Assembly: GCA_016200035.1 (NCBI GenBank)
Contig: JACQFM010000052.1
Coordinates: 1 to 10,765 of the forward strand
DNA from: Nitrososphaerota archaeon
Lineage (GTDB): Archaea; Thermoproteota; Nitrososphaeria; Nitrososphaerales; Nitrosopumilaceae
Length of the DNA stretch: 10,765 nt
Direction of reading: 5' to 3'
The stretch's first letter is position 1. Each line of letters starts with the position of its first letter. The notes under the pieces are model-generated. The model was given only the letters and a program-made list of their open reading frames with translations. It made no database searches and was not told the origin of the DNA. Made by a program: the position numbers and the translations under genes. This document shows, piece by piece, positions 1-6,696 of this stretch.

Positions 1-507
1 CAAAAGTACTCAAGTTTTTCAAATCTGAGTCTAAAGCACGGTGATGCCTTTAAGATGAATCTAGACTTTACAGTTCTTGTATCTAATTTGCCATATTCTA
101 AGAGTCGTGAGGCAATAGAATGGCTTATTCAGAAAAAATTTACGTCAGCCATAATAATGGTTCAAAAGGAATTTGCCCAGAAACTCCTATCAAAACCAGG
201 CAGCAAAAATCATAGGGCAATAAGTGTTCTCGTAAATTACAGCGCAAGAATCGAACCTTTGATGGAAGTGTCAAAATCAAATTTTTTCCCTGCACCAAAG
301 GTAGATTCAATTGTGTTACTGTTAACAAAAAAGCACAATATGTCAAAGAAAATAATAGATTCTATAAACAAGCTTTTCTCATATCGCAGAAAAACGATCC
401 ACAATATAGCAAAACAATTTAGAGTATCTATAGATTCGAATAAAAGATTAGAAGACCTGACAGATGGTGAGATAATAAAACTTGCAAAAGAAATTAACAG
501 AAACTGA
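1..507 (+). CDS. rsmA: Ribosomal RNA small-subunit dimethyladenosine transferase (KsgA/Dim1), 3' part
   Basis: This is the C-terminal 168 residues of KsgA/Dim1; the reading frame is open from base 1, so the N-terminal SAM-binding part lies off the left edge. The family dimethylates two adjacent adenosines near the 3' end of 16S rRNA during small-subunit maturation. Visible hallmarks are the catalytic NLPY motif (residues 29-32 of the visible part), MVQKEFAQKL just after it, the FFPAPKVDS segment, and the C-terminal LFSYRRKTIHNIAKQF helix typical of the family. It ends with TGA at 505-507. The next gene starts inside its last codons, a 26-base overlap that suggests translational coupling. A ksgA-hemK2 order is known from other archaea. 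The family call is secure. Confidence 0.95.
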   Translation, partial: QKYSSFSNLSLKHGDAFKMNLDFTVLVSNLPYSKSREAIEWLIQKKFTSAIIMVQKEFAQKLLSKPGSKNHRAISVLVNYSARIEPLMEVSKSNFFPAPKVDSIVLLLTKKHNMSKKIIDSINKLFSYRRKTIHNIAKQFRVSIDSNKRLEDLTDGEIIKLAKEINRN

Positions 508-1018
508 ATGTTATCCTCCTGCAGAAGATACAATATTTTTTGCTAATCACATTCAAAATGAAAAAGGAAAATATGCCTTAGATATTGGAACTGGAACAGG
601 TTATCTTGCAAAAGTTCTATCTCCTAATTTTGAGCTTGTGGCAACTACCGACATAAATCAGAATGCTCTAAGAGAAGCGCATTTGCTAATTGAGAATTGT
701 ATTTGCTGCGATTCCGCCGATGCACTTTCTGTTAAATTTGACCTTGTAATTTGTAATATGCCATATTTGCCGTCTGATAAGATAACAGATGTTGCCGTAG
801 ATGGCTTAGATGGCGGCTTGTTAATTCCTCTTAAAATAATCAAGTCAGCCAAAAACATTACAAAGAAGGGAGGAAAGTTACTTTTCTTAACCTCATCACT
901 TGCAAACTATAAAGAATTACTACGACAAACTGAATTAATGGGATTTGAGACAAGAATAATTGCAAGAAAGAAATTATTTTTTGAGGAACTAATTCTTGTT
1001 CAAGCCATCAAAAAATAA
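482..1018 (+). CDS. HemK2/Mtq2-like SAM-dependent protein methyltransferase
   Basis: A 178-residue class I methyltransferase of the HemK/PrmC superfamily, the short archaeal/eukaryal HemK2 (Mtq2) form without the bacterial N-terminal domain. Family members methylate the glutamine of the GGQ loop in release factor aRF1, and some also methylate lysines. Residues 11-17 (YPPAEDT) match the conserved N-terminal motif, DIGTGTG at 34-40 is the SAM-binding loop, and NMPY at 92-95 occupies the place of the usual NPPY catalytic motif. The start is TTG: an in-frame TAA at 476-478 and the conserved N-terminal YPPAED motif leave it as the only reasonable start. It overlaps rsmA and ends directly against the convergent dehydrogenase gene. 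The Pro-to-Met change in NPPY is unusual; NxPY remains compatible with methyltransferase chemistry. The family is sure, the exact substrate is inferred. Confidence 0.85.
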   Translation: MQKKLTETECYPPAEDTIFFANHIQNEKGKYALDIGTGTGYLAKVLSPNFELVATTDINQNALREAHLLIENCICCDSADALSVKFDLVICNMPYLPSDKITDVAVDGLDGGLLIPLKIIKSAKNITKKGGKLLFLTSSLANYKELLRQTELMGFETRIIARKKLFFEELILVQAIKK

Positions 1019-1027
1019 TTATTTTTT
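1010..1027. terminator. Palindromic A/T terminator shared by two convergent genes
   Basis: The stops of the methyltransferase (TAA 1016-1018, +) and the dehydrogenase (TAA at 1019-1021, minus) are back to back inside a perfect 18-bp palindrome, AAAAAATAATTATTTTTT. Each strand therefore shows a run of six T at or just after its stop codon. T-runs are the usual archaeal termination signal, so a bidirectional terminator is a reasonable inference. Confidence 0.5.
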
Positions 1028-2047
1028 GAGGTTCTTCATTGCTATTTCTGCAATTGCACTTGCCATCTTGGATGTTGATGCACTGCCACCAAGATCATAG
1101 GTAACATACTTTCCTTCATTTATCACCTGTTCAGTAGCCTTGAAGATAGCATTTTTTATTTCAGGCTCTCCTAGATATTCAGCCATCCATGCACCTGAAA
1201 GTATCGCTGCAGTAGGATTGACCTTATCCATACCCTTGTATTTTGGAGCGCTTCCGTGAGCTGGTTCAAACATTGCATAAGAGTCACCTATATTTGCAGA
1301 GTACACATTTCCAATAGAACCGATGTTGCCAGAAGCACATTCTGATATTATATCCATGAATAGATTCGTGCTCAGTAATACAGAATTGTTGAATCTTTCC
1401 GGATTCTTGACTAATTGTTGAGTCATGTTATCAATATAATATTCCTCAACATCAATGCCTGGATTGTCCTTGATTGCTCTTTCAACTTCCATCCAGAAAA
1501 TTCCATCGGTTTCTTTGAGTATGTTTCTTTTTGTGATTGCAAAGATTTTCTTTAGATTATGTTGCTTTGCCCACAAAAATGCTGATTTAACAATTCTCTG
1601 ACAACCCTTACGAGTGATCTTTCTAATGGCAATTGCTGCCTCTTCAGATATCTTAAACTCTATACCTGAATAGAGTCCCTCAGTGGCTTCCCTGAAACAT
1701 ACAAAATCGAGCTTTTTGTTTGGTGACAGCCTATCATATGTCTTGATTGGTCTGATATTGCTGTAAAGCTCGAATTTCTGTCTAATGGTAACAGCTACAC
1801 TTCTTGGGGCATTTGGTCGTGGAATGGTAGTGGTTGGTCCCTTGAAACAAGCATTGCTTTCCTCAAGCAATTTCATAGTAGAGTCTGGAATGTAAGTAGC
1901 ACCGCCATATTTTTCCCACTGTTCAGAACCTGCCTCACACAAGATTAGCTCAGTCTGTGTGTTACAAGATCTCAGGACATGCAGCATCGCATTAACAAGT
2001 TCGGGCCCAGTTCCATCCCCTTTGATAATTGCAGCTTGTTTTGCCAA
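1019..2047 (-). CDS. icd: Isocitrate/isopropylmalate dehydrogenase family, probably NADP-isocitrate dehydrogenase
   Basis: A full-length 342-residue beta-decarboxylating dehydrogenase. Landmarks are GDGTGPE (10-16), the substrate loop and LYSNIRP (94-100), REATEGLYSG (119-128), the NILKETDG segment (175-182), the metal-binding TNLFMDIISE region with D232 and E236, and FEPAHGSAPKYKG (260-272). K269, Y270 and V276 in SAPKYKGMDKVNP match the E. coli Icd residues that bind the NADP 2'-phosphate (K344, Y345, V351), and VTYD (315-318) matches its Y391 region, although the R395 position is Gly. This favours oxidation of isocitrate to 2-oxoglutarate with NADP, feeding glutamate synthesis, over LeuB. 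The usual second metal Asp is Glu236. The start is TTG, with a TATA-like box at 2071-2079, about 28 bases upstream. Homoisocitrate or isopropylmalate activity cannot be excluded. Confidence 0.82.
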   Translation of the reverse strand: MAKQAAIIKGDGTGPELVNAMLHVLRSCNTQTELILCEAGSEQWEKYGGATYIPDSTMKLLEESNACFKGPTTTIPRPNAPRSVAVTIRQKFELYSNIRPIKTYDRLSPNKKLDFVCFREATEGLYSGIEFKISEEAAIAIRKITRKGCQRIVKSAFLWAKQHNLKKIFAITKRNILKETDGIFWMEVERAIKDNPGIDVEEYYIDNMTQQLVKNPERFNNSVLLSTNLFMDIISECASGNIGSIGNVYSANIGDSYAMFEPAHGSAPKYKGMDKVNPTAAILSGAWMAEYLGEPEIKNAIFKATEQVINEGKYVTYDLGGSASTSKMASAIAEIAMKNLKK

Positions 2048-2070
2048 AACAGCCTCGGTTGTTGATCCAG

Positions 2071-2079
2071 TATATTTAA
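2071..2079 (-). promoter_or_regulatory. TATA-like box of the dehydrogenase gene
   Basis: On the minus strand the stretch reads GTTAAATATA and is centred about 28 bases before the TTG start codon at 2047. That spacing fits a leaderless archaeal transcript. No Shine-Dalgarno-like sequence is seen before the TTG, which supports the leaderless reading. Confidence 0.45.
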
Positions 2080-2181
2080 CTCTAACTAGGAAAATCCTAT
2101 TTTTAAAAAATAGTACTGAATAGCTAAACTATCAAATACTAAATCCTTAAACAATGATTTTACCTTGAATAACTTGAGTTT

Positions 2182-2928
2182 ATGAAAATAGTTCAGATTT
2201 CAGATATACATGTTGGTTCACAATTTCGTGAAGAAGTATTTGATCAAGTGATAGATGAGGTAAATATTATCCATCCATCAGCTATTATTGTAACTGGAGA
2301 TTTAACAAACGAAGGGTTGATGCAGGAATATGAAAAATGCAAAGCGAAGATTGCAAAATTTAAGACAGAAAAAATAATCGCAATTAGTGGTAATCACGAT
2401 TATAGAAATACCGGATATTTATTATTCAAAAAGTTCTTTCCATTTGAGTCAGTCAATCAACTTGGTAGCAATGTGGTCCTAGCTACGCTGGGAACTGCTA
2501 GGCCGGATCGTGATGAAGGAGAGGTTGGATATAGGCAGAACCTATGGCTAGAGCGTACTATGAAAAAATACCCAAAAAAAATCAAGATATTGGCAATGCA
2601 TCATCACCTGGTTGGCATTCCTGACAGTGGAACAGATAGGGTTACAGTAATTGATGCAGGCGACGTATTAAGAACTGCAATTTCAAGCAACGTAAATCTT
2701 GTTTTATGTGGTCACAAGCACAGACCTTGGATATGGAATTTTGGAAATCTGCTAGTAGTAAATGCAGGAACTGCATCTTCGGAAAGGATGCGTGGATTTT
2801 TTGAAAACACATACAACATAATTACAATAGACAAAAACAAGATTAGAGTAGATCTGAAAATTGTTGGCGGCAAGACCATGCCACTGCAAAATCTTGTAAC
2901 AAACTACACGCGATTTGGTGAGGAGTAA
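2182..2928 (+). CDS. Metallophosphoesterase, calcineurin-like (class III phosphodiesterase type)
   Basis: A 248-residue, apparently cytosolic two-metal phosphoesterase. All five family blocks are present and in order: DIH (D8, H10), GDLT (D40), GNHD (N71-H72-D73), the HHH block (140-142) and GHKH (177-180). The arrangement resembles CpdA/Icc cyclic-nucleotide phosphodiesterases and related archaeal enzymes, but the substrate cannot be read from the sequence. No signal peptide or membrane segment is seen. The ATG at 2182 gives a start directly at the first beta strand (MKIVQISDIH), as usual for the family. An AT-rich stretch around 2155-2162 could be its TATA box. It stands alone between the divergent dehydrogenase gene and tRNA-Ser. 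The family is certain; cyclic-nucleotide activity is only one option. Confidence 0.9.
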   Translation: MKIVQISDIHVGSQFREEVFDQVIDEVNIIHPSAIIVTGDLTNEGLMQEYEKCKAKIAKFKTEKIIAISGNHDYRNTGYLLFKKFFPFESVNQLGSNVVLATLGTARPDRDEGEVGYRQNLWLERTMKKYPKKIKILAMHHHLVGIPDSGTDRVTVIDAGDVLRTAISSNVNLVLCGHKHRPWIWNFGNLLVVNAGTASSERMRGFFENTYNIITIDKNKIRVDLKIVGGKTMPLQNLVTNYTRFGEE

Positions 2929-2934
2929 GCTAAG

Positions 2935-2942
2935 TTAATTAA
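2935..2942 (+). promoter_or_regulatory. TATA box of tRNA-Ser
   Basis: TTAATTAA is centred about 28 bases before the first tRNA base (2967), the spacing expected for an archaeal TBP site. The tRNA gene therefore seems to have its own promoter rather than depending on the phosphoesterase transcript. Confidence 0.5.
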
Positions 2943-2966
2943 CAGTTGCAATTTCAGCACATCTGT

Positions 2967-3050
2967 GCGGGGGTCGCCTAGCCTGGTAGGGCGTGGGATT
3001 GCTAATCCCATGTCCGTAAGGACCCGTGGGTTCGAATCCCACTCCCCGCG
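2967..3050 (+). tRNA. tRNA-Ser (anticodon GCT)
   Basis: An 84-base class II tRNA folds cleanly. Acceptor GCGGGGG pairs with TCCCCGC (one G-U) and the discriminator is G at 3050. The anticodon stem TGGGA/TCCCA closes the loop TTGCTAA with anticodon GCT at 3001-3003, which reads AGC/AGU serine codons. A long variable arm (GTCC GTAA GGAC) identifies the serine type, and the T arm is GTGGG-TTCGAAT-CCCAC. There is no intron and no encoded CCA. A T-rich stretch (3051-3063) follows and probably ends the transcript. Confidence 0.96.
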
Positions 3051-3103
3051 CTTCTTATTTTTCAAAAAACTTAGACTTAATAATACGACTTTTTGAAATT
3101 GCA

Positions 3104-3268
3104 ATGATGGTGAGAAGAAAGACAGTAAAACCAAAGCCCAGCTCTCCAAGAAACGTGACCACGGGGCTATGTCCAAAATGTGGTACTATAGGAAAGATTT
3201 TGATAATAGGTGCAACCGGCATGGAAAAAGGCAAGTGTCAAGCTTGCAACGCCGAATTTACTCTGTGA
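3104..3268 (+). CDS. Small zinc-ribbon protein (54 residues)
   Basis: This 54-residue protein has a basic N-terminal tail (MMVRRKTVKPKPSSPRN) and two zinc knuckles, CPKC and CQAC, separated by about 20 residues with a glycine-rich turn: a minimal treble-clef or zinc-ribbon fold. Such proteins often bind nucleic acid or a partner protein, but no specific role can be assigned. The start is ATG 3104 or 3107; both follow a TATA-like TTAATAATAC at 3077-3086 at leaderless spacing. The frame is open further upstream to 3026, but that would run into the tRNA and adds a sequence unlike the rest. It lies just after tRNA-Ser and before the coiled-coil gene. Confidence 0.75.
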   Translation: MMVRRKTVKPKPSSPRNVTTGLCPKCGTIGKILIIGATGMEKGKCQACNAEFTL

Positions 3269-3297
3269 TATAAAAAACTGACAAAACTGTTAAAAAC

Positions 3298-3322
3298 ATG
3301 ACCCATAAATTTTTAAGGTCAT
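3298..3322. promoter_or_regulatory. Inverted repeat around the TATA region of the 57-residue gene
   Basis: ATGACC (3298-3303) and GGTCAT (3317-3322) form a perfect 6-bp inverted repeat. The 13-base AT-rich spacer contains the likely TATA box (TAAATTTTTAA) of the gene starting at 3342. A symmetric site around a TATA box is a common layout for an archaeal repressor operator. This is inference. Confidence 0.35.
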
Positions 3323-3341
3323 TTTAAGCCTAAAAATAACT

Positions 3342-3515
3342 ATGAGCACCGAAAGCGAAGAATCCATTTATGAGAGAGTCGCAAGGCTTGAAGATGAGAT
3401 TGCGTCTCTAAAAAATGAAATTGATGTCATAAAGAGTGCTTTGCGTAATAAAATAGCCCGATATGAGATATCCCAGATAAAGGGTGGCAAGGACATCGCA
3501 TCAATTATTGACTAG
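3342..3515 (+). CDS. Small coiled-coil protein (57 residues)
   Basis: ATG 3342 to TAG 3513-3515 encodes a charged 57-residue protein. After an acidic N-terminus (MSTESEESIYERV), the segment ARLEDEIASLKNEIDVIKSALRN has hydrophobic residues at heptad positions, so a short parallel coiled coil is likely. The tail ISQIKGGKDIASIID may be a docking helix. It has no signal peptide or cysteines. The last 11 bases overlap the end of the convergent transglutaminase-like gene. An AT-rich promoter with an inverted repeat lies upstream. The unbroken frame, coiled-coil pattern and promoter support a real gene; I do not recognise the family. A role as an oligomerising partner of another protein is possible but not shown. 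Confidence 0.65.
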   Translation: MSTESEESIYERVARLEDEIASLKNEIDVIKSALRNKIARYEISQIKGGKDIASIID

Positions 3516-4329
3516 TTCTTTCTCTAATACTTTGTATCAAACCTAAGATAAAATCCACGTCCTCTGCTTCTGGCGCTAAATCCAGATACTTGTTCAAAAA
3601 TTTTAATGCGGCATCGTAATGAAGAAGACGGGATTCTAAAATTCCTTTATCTCTTATTTCCTCTGGAGAATTAGGATCGATACCAAGGACCATGTTTGTG
3701 CAACGCATGGCCATATCGTAGTTAAATGATTGAGTGTAAGAGTTTTTGAGATTTCTGACAATTCTTGTGAGAATTTTTTCTAGCTCAGCCTCATTTAAGA
3801 ACTCGGGAGAAAATTGAACACTTGCTCCGAAGTTTTGATTCAGAATTTCCTGTAAGTCGCCCATTGTAAGCAATCTGCCCCCTCCATAAGGATCAAGAAT
3901 AAACTCTTCGGAATGCTTGACAAGAAAGTGACTTGGAAAACTAACAAGGCGTAGATCTAATCCAATGTATTTTCCTATTTCGGCATAAATTATGGACAAA
4001 GTTATTGGTATTCCGCTCTTGGTATCTATTACAACGTTAAGAAAATTATTTTTTGGATTATAGTAATCATCTCGATTTCCAGAAAATCCTAATGTCTTAA
4101 ACATGTATTCGTTTAGCACTGAGATCAAGTAAGTAGGATTTTTTACATCAGATGCTGAATTTCTTAACTCATTTCCCATAATCTCTAATTTCTGAAGATA
4201 ATCGCTTATGCTCAAATTAGGATATTCTAGAATCTGAGCTAGCTTGAGGCACTTTTCCACTAGTGAATAATTTGGATTTGAGTAATATGATACCCATTCT
4301 GCAGCAAAGGGATCAAAATCCTTGCTCAT
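3505..4329 (-). CDS. SirB1-type transglutaminase-like protein with TPR-like tail
   Basis: A 274-residue protein of the SirB1/YchA family (Transglut_core2). Conserved blocks are SGIPITLSIIYAEIG (about 105-119), FPSHFLVK (131-138) and FILDPYGGG (143-151). H134 and D146 correspond to two residues of the papain-like triad; the catalytic Cys is not evident in the GIPITLS block, as is common in this family, so it is probably a binding rather than a protease domain. Residues about 205-265 look like paired helices of a TPR-type repeat (DAALKFLNKYLDLAPE). Its ATG overlaps the TGA of the upstream gene (ATGA, 4326-4329), indicating translational coupling. Its function is unknown; bacterial relatives are poorly characterised. 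Confidence 0.85.
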   Translation of the reverse strand: MSKDFDPFAAEWVSYYSNPNYSLVEKCLKLAQILEYPNLSISDYLQKLEIMGNELRNSASDVKNPTYLISVLNEYMFKTLGFSGNRDDYYNPKNNFLNVVIDTKSGIPITLSIIYAEIGKYIGLDLRLVSFPSHFLVKHSEEFILDPYGGGRLLTMGDLQEILNQNFGASVQFSPEFLNEAELEKILTRIVRNLKNSYTQSFNYDMAMRCTNMVLGIDPNSPEEIRDKGILESRLLHYDAALKFLNKYLDLAPEAEDVDFILGLIQSIRERTSQ

Positions 4330-5516
4330 ACTCTCTGAAGATAGATATTTGGATTTTTCAACTCACGTGTAGTTGGAGGGTTATTGATCAAAATACGGTA
4401 TGTATCACTGCCATGTTTTGAGAAGATGGCTTCAGTAAAGTCTTTTCCCATACTCTTTCTTATCTGGTAAGCAGTGATATCAGTATGAGCATAATTAATA
4501 AGATAATTTTGAAAGTCCTTGTCATCTTTTAGGATATTTTGCACTGCAAATTCGGCCATTCCTTCCATTGTGGAAAATGCTGCGTGATGAATCTGAATTG
4601 GTTTTAACCATCTTTGATAGATATCAAGAAGCTGTGGAATCATCTCGGAAATTTTAGGGTCTATTGTCACCTTTGTGTATGTCATGACATCTGGACCAAG
4701 GACCCTAACGATGAACGTGTCTGGATTCAGTACGAAAAAGAGGTTTGCTCTTCTTGCAAGTGGAAATTCTTCTGGTACTTCAGGAAGTTGTAGATATTCA
4801 GAAAGTTTTGTAATTGTGGTATCGTCTAATGCAAGAATTATCCTTGCAAGTTCTTCATTAATTTCATTCACCTCGACAAGTGCCTTCCTATTTATTGCAT
4901 GTAAGTTAGTTTGGATGGCATGAATTTGCTCTTCTAGTATCGTCATCTTCAAAGCTCCCACATATCCAGAATTTACATAATCAAATTTTTCTTCATATGG
5001 CTGGCCCTGCTTATGAAGAATTATTTGGGGATAGCTGGAAAGGACAAATTTGTTCAAAAATATCCTAGAATCAAGATAGTCTCCATACGTGGTTGATATC
5101 TTGGAGATGTATGATTTTGCGTATGTGGAGTATACCAGAAACTTTACTGTGTCTCTTTTTGCAAGATCAGCTATCGCGTCAATTTTTTCAAGGGCCACAT
5201 TGGTAAAAAGCTCATCTACAAATGAGACAGATTCACTGGGAGGAAAAACTTTCTTGCCCTTTAGGTTCTTGAGCTCAACCAAATCTAATAGTTCTATTTT
5301 TGTCTCTGATGGAACAGATATGCCTGTAAAATCTAATACCTTTTGTGCCATAACAGGAAAGATCTTGTTTGCCAAGAGATCGATCTCCTCAAACCTGACT
5401 TTGAAAGCCTGATCTTGTCCTACTTTGGAAATTTGTGCCGTGATTTCTCTTTCTTCATTTATTTCCACGGATAATTGATCTATTAACGCCAAAGCAAATT
5501 CCTCGTATTCGCCCAT
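4326..5516 (-). CDS. Conserved hypothetical protein (396 residues), first gene of a two-gene operon
   Basis: I do not recognise this family. The 396-residue protein is soluble-looking, mostly helical and rich in acidic residues, with no signal peptide or membrane segment. Two histidine/glutamate clusters stand out: LEEQIHAIQTNLHAINR (E195, E196, H199, H206) and IHHAAFSTMEGMAEF (H310, H311, E318, E322). They could form a metal site or a hydrolase-like helical core, but they do not match a canonical HExxH motif. The ATG at 5516 is preceded about 28 bases upstream by TTAAAT on the minus strand (5541-5546), a plausible TATA box. It is translationally coupled to the SirB1-like gene by the ATGA overlap, so the two products probably act together. 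Confidence 0.75.
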   Translation of the reverse strand: MGEYEEFALALIDQLSVEINEEREITAQISKVGQDQAFKVRFEEIDLLANKIFPVMAQKVLDFTGISVPSETKIELLDLVELKNLKGKKVFPPSESVSFVDELFTNVALEKIDAIADLAKRDTVKFLVYSTYAKSYISKISTTYGDYLDSRIFLNKFVLSSYPQIILHKQGQPYEEKFDYVNSGYVGALKMTILEEQIHAIQTNLHAINRKALVEVNEINEELARIILALDDTTITKLSEYLQLPEVPEEFPLARRANLFFVLNPDTFIVRVLGPDVMTYTKVTIDPKISEMIPQLLDIYQRWLKPIQIHHAAFSTMEGMAEFAVQNILKDDKDFQNYLINYAHTDITAYQIRKSMGKDFTEAIFSKHGSDTYRILINNPPTTRELKNPNIYLQRV

Positions 5517-5622
5517 CCTAGTTTCTGATAATCTAAACTAATTTAACATTATATCTTCAAACAGATTTTTTTTACAAAAAATATGTAGGATCTAACCAGC
5601 CTTAGTTATTGTAAATTTGCAG

Positions 5623-5635
5623 TTGATTTAATCAA
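5623..5635. repeat. Short palindrome between divergent genes
   Basis: TTGATT-T-AATCAA is a perfect 6-bp inverted repeat with a single central base. It lies between the minus-strand operon and the DUF3892-like gene and is followed by five T. It could be an operator or a weak terminator; chance in AT-rich DNA is also possible. Confidence 0.25.
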
Positions 5636-5691
5636 TTTTTCATAAAATTTGACAATCAAAGAATCACAAATATTTTATACCATGCCATAAT

Positions 5692-5964
5692 CTGCCAGAT
5701 ATTGCAACCCTTAACATAACTTGTAAAGTTCATGACGAGTCAAAGCAGATAATCCAAGTAGGAATTGACAGCCAGAGATATGATGTAGACGATGTCTGGT
5801 ACTGGATTAAAAATGATACATTTACAGTTTTTGCGCAAATAGGCAACGACAAAGTGCCAGTTTATGCGCATGTTTCTGGCAACAAGAAGTTTCTTCATTC
5901 AAGTCCTGATGGGCGTGGACAAAACAAGCTAGACAAGATGCCAGACTGCAAGACCAAACCGTGA
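5692..5964 (+). CDS. DUF3892-like small protein without an ATG start
   Basis: An uninterrupted frame from 5653 to TGA 5962-5964 encodes a protein with the full DUF3892 pattern: an ITC-K opening, an alternating charged strand region (IIQVGIDSQRYDVDDVWYWI), a central VPVYAHV strand and the closing KFLHSSPDGRGQNKLDKMPDC. There is no ATG in frame. The listed start is CTG 5692 (90 residues, beginning PDIATLNITC); ATT 5701 is the other option, since a TATA-like TATTTTATA at 5671-5679 would put transcription start near 5700. An out-of-frame ATGCCA at 5682 suggests a start displaced by a 10-base insertion. The intact body argues for function; a gene that recently lost its start is the alternative. 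The family has no established function. Confidence 0.65.
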   Translation: MPDIATLNITCKVHDESKQIIQVGIDSQRYDVDDVWYWIKNDTFTVFAQIGNDKVPVYAHVSGNKKFLHSSPDGRGQNKLDKMPDCKTKP

Positions 5965-6065
5965 TTTACACAGAATTATAAAATTACATCCTTTAATTTG
6001 CAAATTTGAGATTTATTATATATCGCTTGTTAAAAATTAGTTGTAATTGCGAGTTTACGTGAATC

Positions 6066-6296
6066 TTAGTGAACCGAATCTAGTTTTGGCATATCTCCTA
6101 TGCCGCAAACAACTTGAATTACAGAGCTATTGTTCAACAATTCTTTAGCAAGCTGAACTTGGACGATTACTTTGTTCTTTTTAATATCAATTCTAACCTT
6201 TCCAAATATTGATTTATTCTAGTTCACTATTTCATACTTTTCCCATCTCTCAGATCCGATCTCTCTGACAAGACTAATCTATTCCATCCTGTCCAT
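6066..6296 (-). pseudogene. Small gene interrupted by two in-frame amber codons
   Basis: From ATG 6294-6296 to TAA 6066-6068 on the minus strand, one frame reads as a coherent protein of about 76 codons except for TAG at 6279-6281 and 6219-6221. The pieces look protein-like: SLVREIGSERWEKYEIVN between the ambers and IFGKVRIDIKKNKVIVQVQL after the second, ending CGIGDMPKLDSVH. Both TAG codons could be former CAG (Gln) by a C-to-T change. It begins 31 bases after the stop of the DUF6659-like gene, so it may have been the second gene of that operon. I do not recognise the family. A decayed gene is the simplest reading; the pattern rests on appearance of the translation, not a database match. Confidence 0.45.
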
Positions 6297-6327
6297 GTAA
6301 TTCCTGTGAGACCATCCATCGATCTTT

Positions 6328-6696
6328 TTAATGAACGTAGGTGCCTATAATTGAGCCTGCCTTGCTTGAGATCTCAAAGACCCTCTGGTCGGGCGTGTCC
6401 CGCTCGCATGTCACGTAAAATATCAGACTGTCAGCAAAATAAATCAGCTGGTGCACTCTTTCTCTTACTATGTGCATGTGAGTCATTCTTCCAAGGGAAT
6501 CATCGTATACCCCCTGCGTTTCCTTCATGATAGTCATGTCTACCGAGATCTTGCCTAGGCCTTCCCGGTTCTGAAGAAGGGTCTTGCCGCTTTTTGTTCT
6601 CTCGTGCACGATTTTTCCTTCTTTGTCTATTATTCTAACATACCGCATGGCGTCGTCAAGCGACAAAATCTCATTTACGGTCTTTTCAAAATCCAA
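6328..6696 (-). CDS. Small DUF6659-like protein (122 residues)
   Basis: A 122-residue soluble protein. The opening DFEKTVNEILSLDDAMRYVRIIDKEGKIV, the middle LGRMTHMHIVRERVHQLIYFADSLIFYV and the closing RVFEISSKAGSIIGTY resemble the DUF6659 family that is abundant in Nitrososphaeria, likely a roadblock/profilin-like alpha-beta fold. Its function is not known. The start is TTG 6696, chosen because the family begins with MDFEK-type residues. The frame stays open for about 33 codons upstream without ATG or GTG, so an unconventional longer form is not fully excluded. Base composition is somewhat more GC-rich than in the flanking AT-rich spacers. The amber-interrupted frame follows downstream on the same strand. 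Confidence 0.65.
   Translation of the reverse strand: MDFEKTVNEILSLDDAMRYVRIIDKEGKIVHERTKSGKTLLQNREGLGKISVDMTIMKETQGVYDDSLGRMTHMHIVRERVHQLIYFADSLIFYVTCERDTPDQRVFEISSKAGSIIGTYVH

Noticed and set aside
2904..3176. 90-codon minus frame over tRNA-Ser
   Set aside because: It is antisense to the tRNA and the zinc-ribbon gene; its RGEWDSNPR segment is the well-known artefact of translating tRNA T-arm sequence.
5089..5412. 107-codon + frame inside the 396-residue gene
   Set aside because: Antisense shadow without conserved features.
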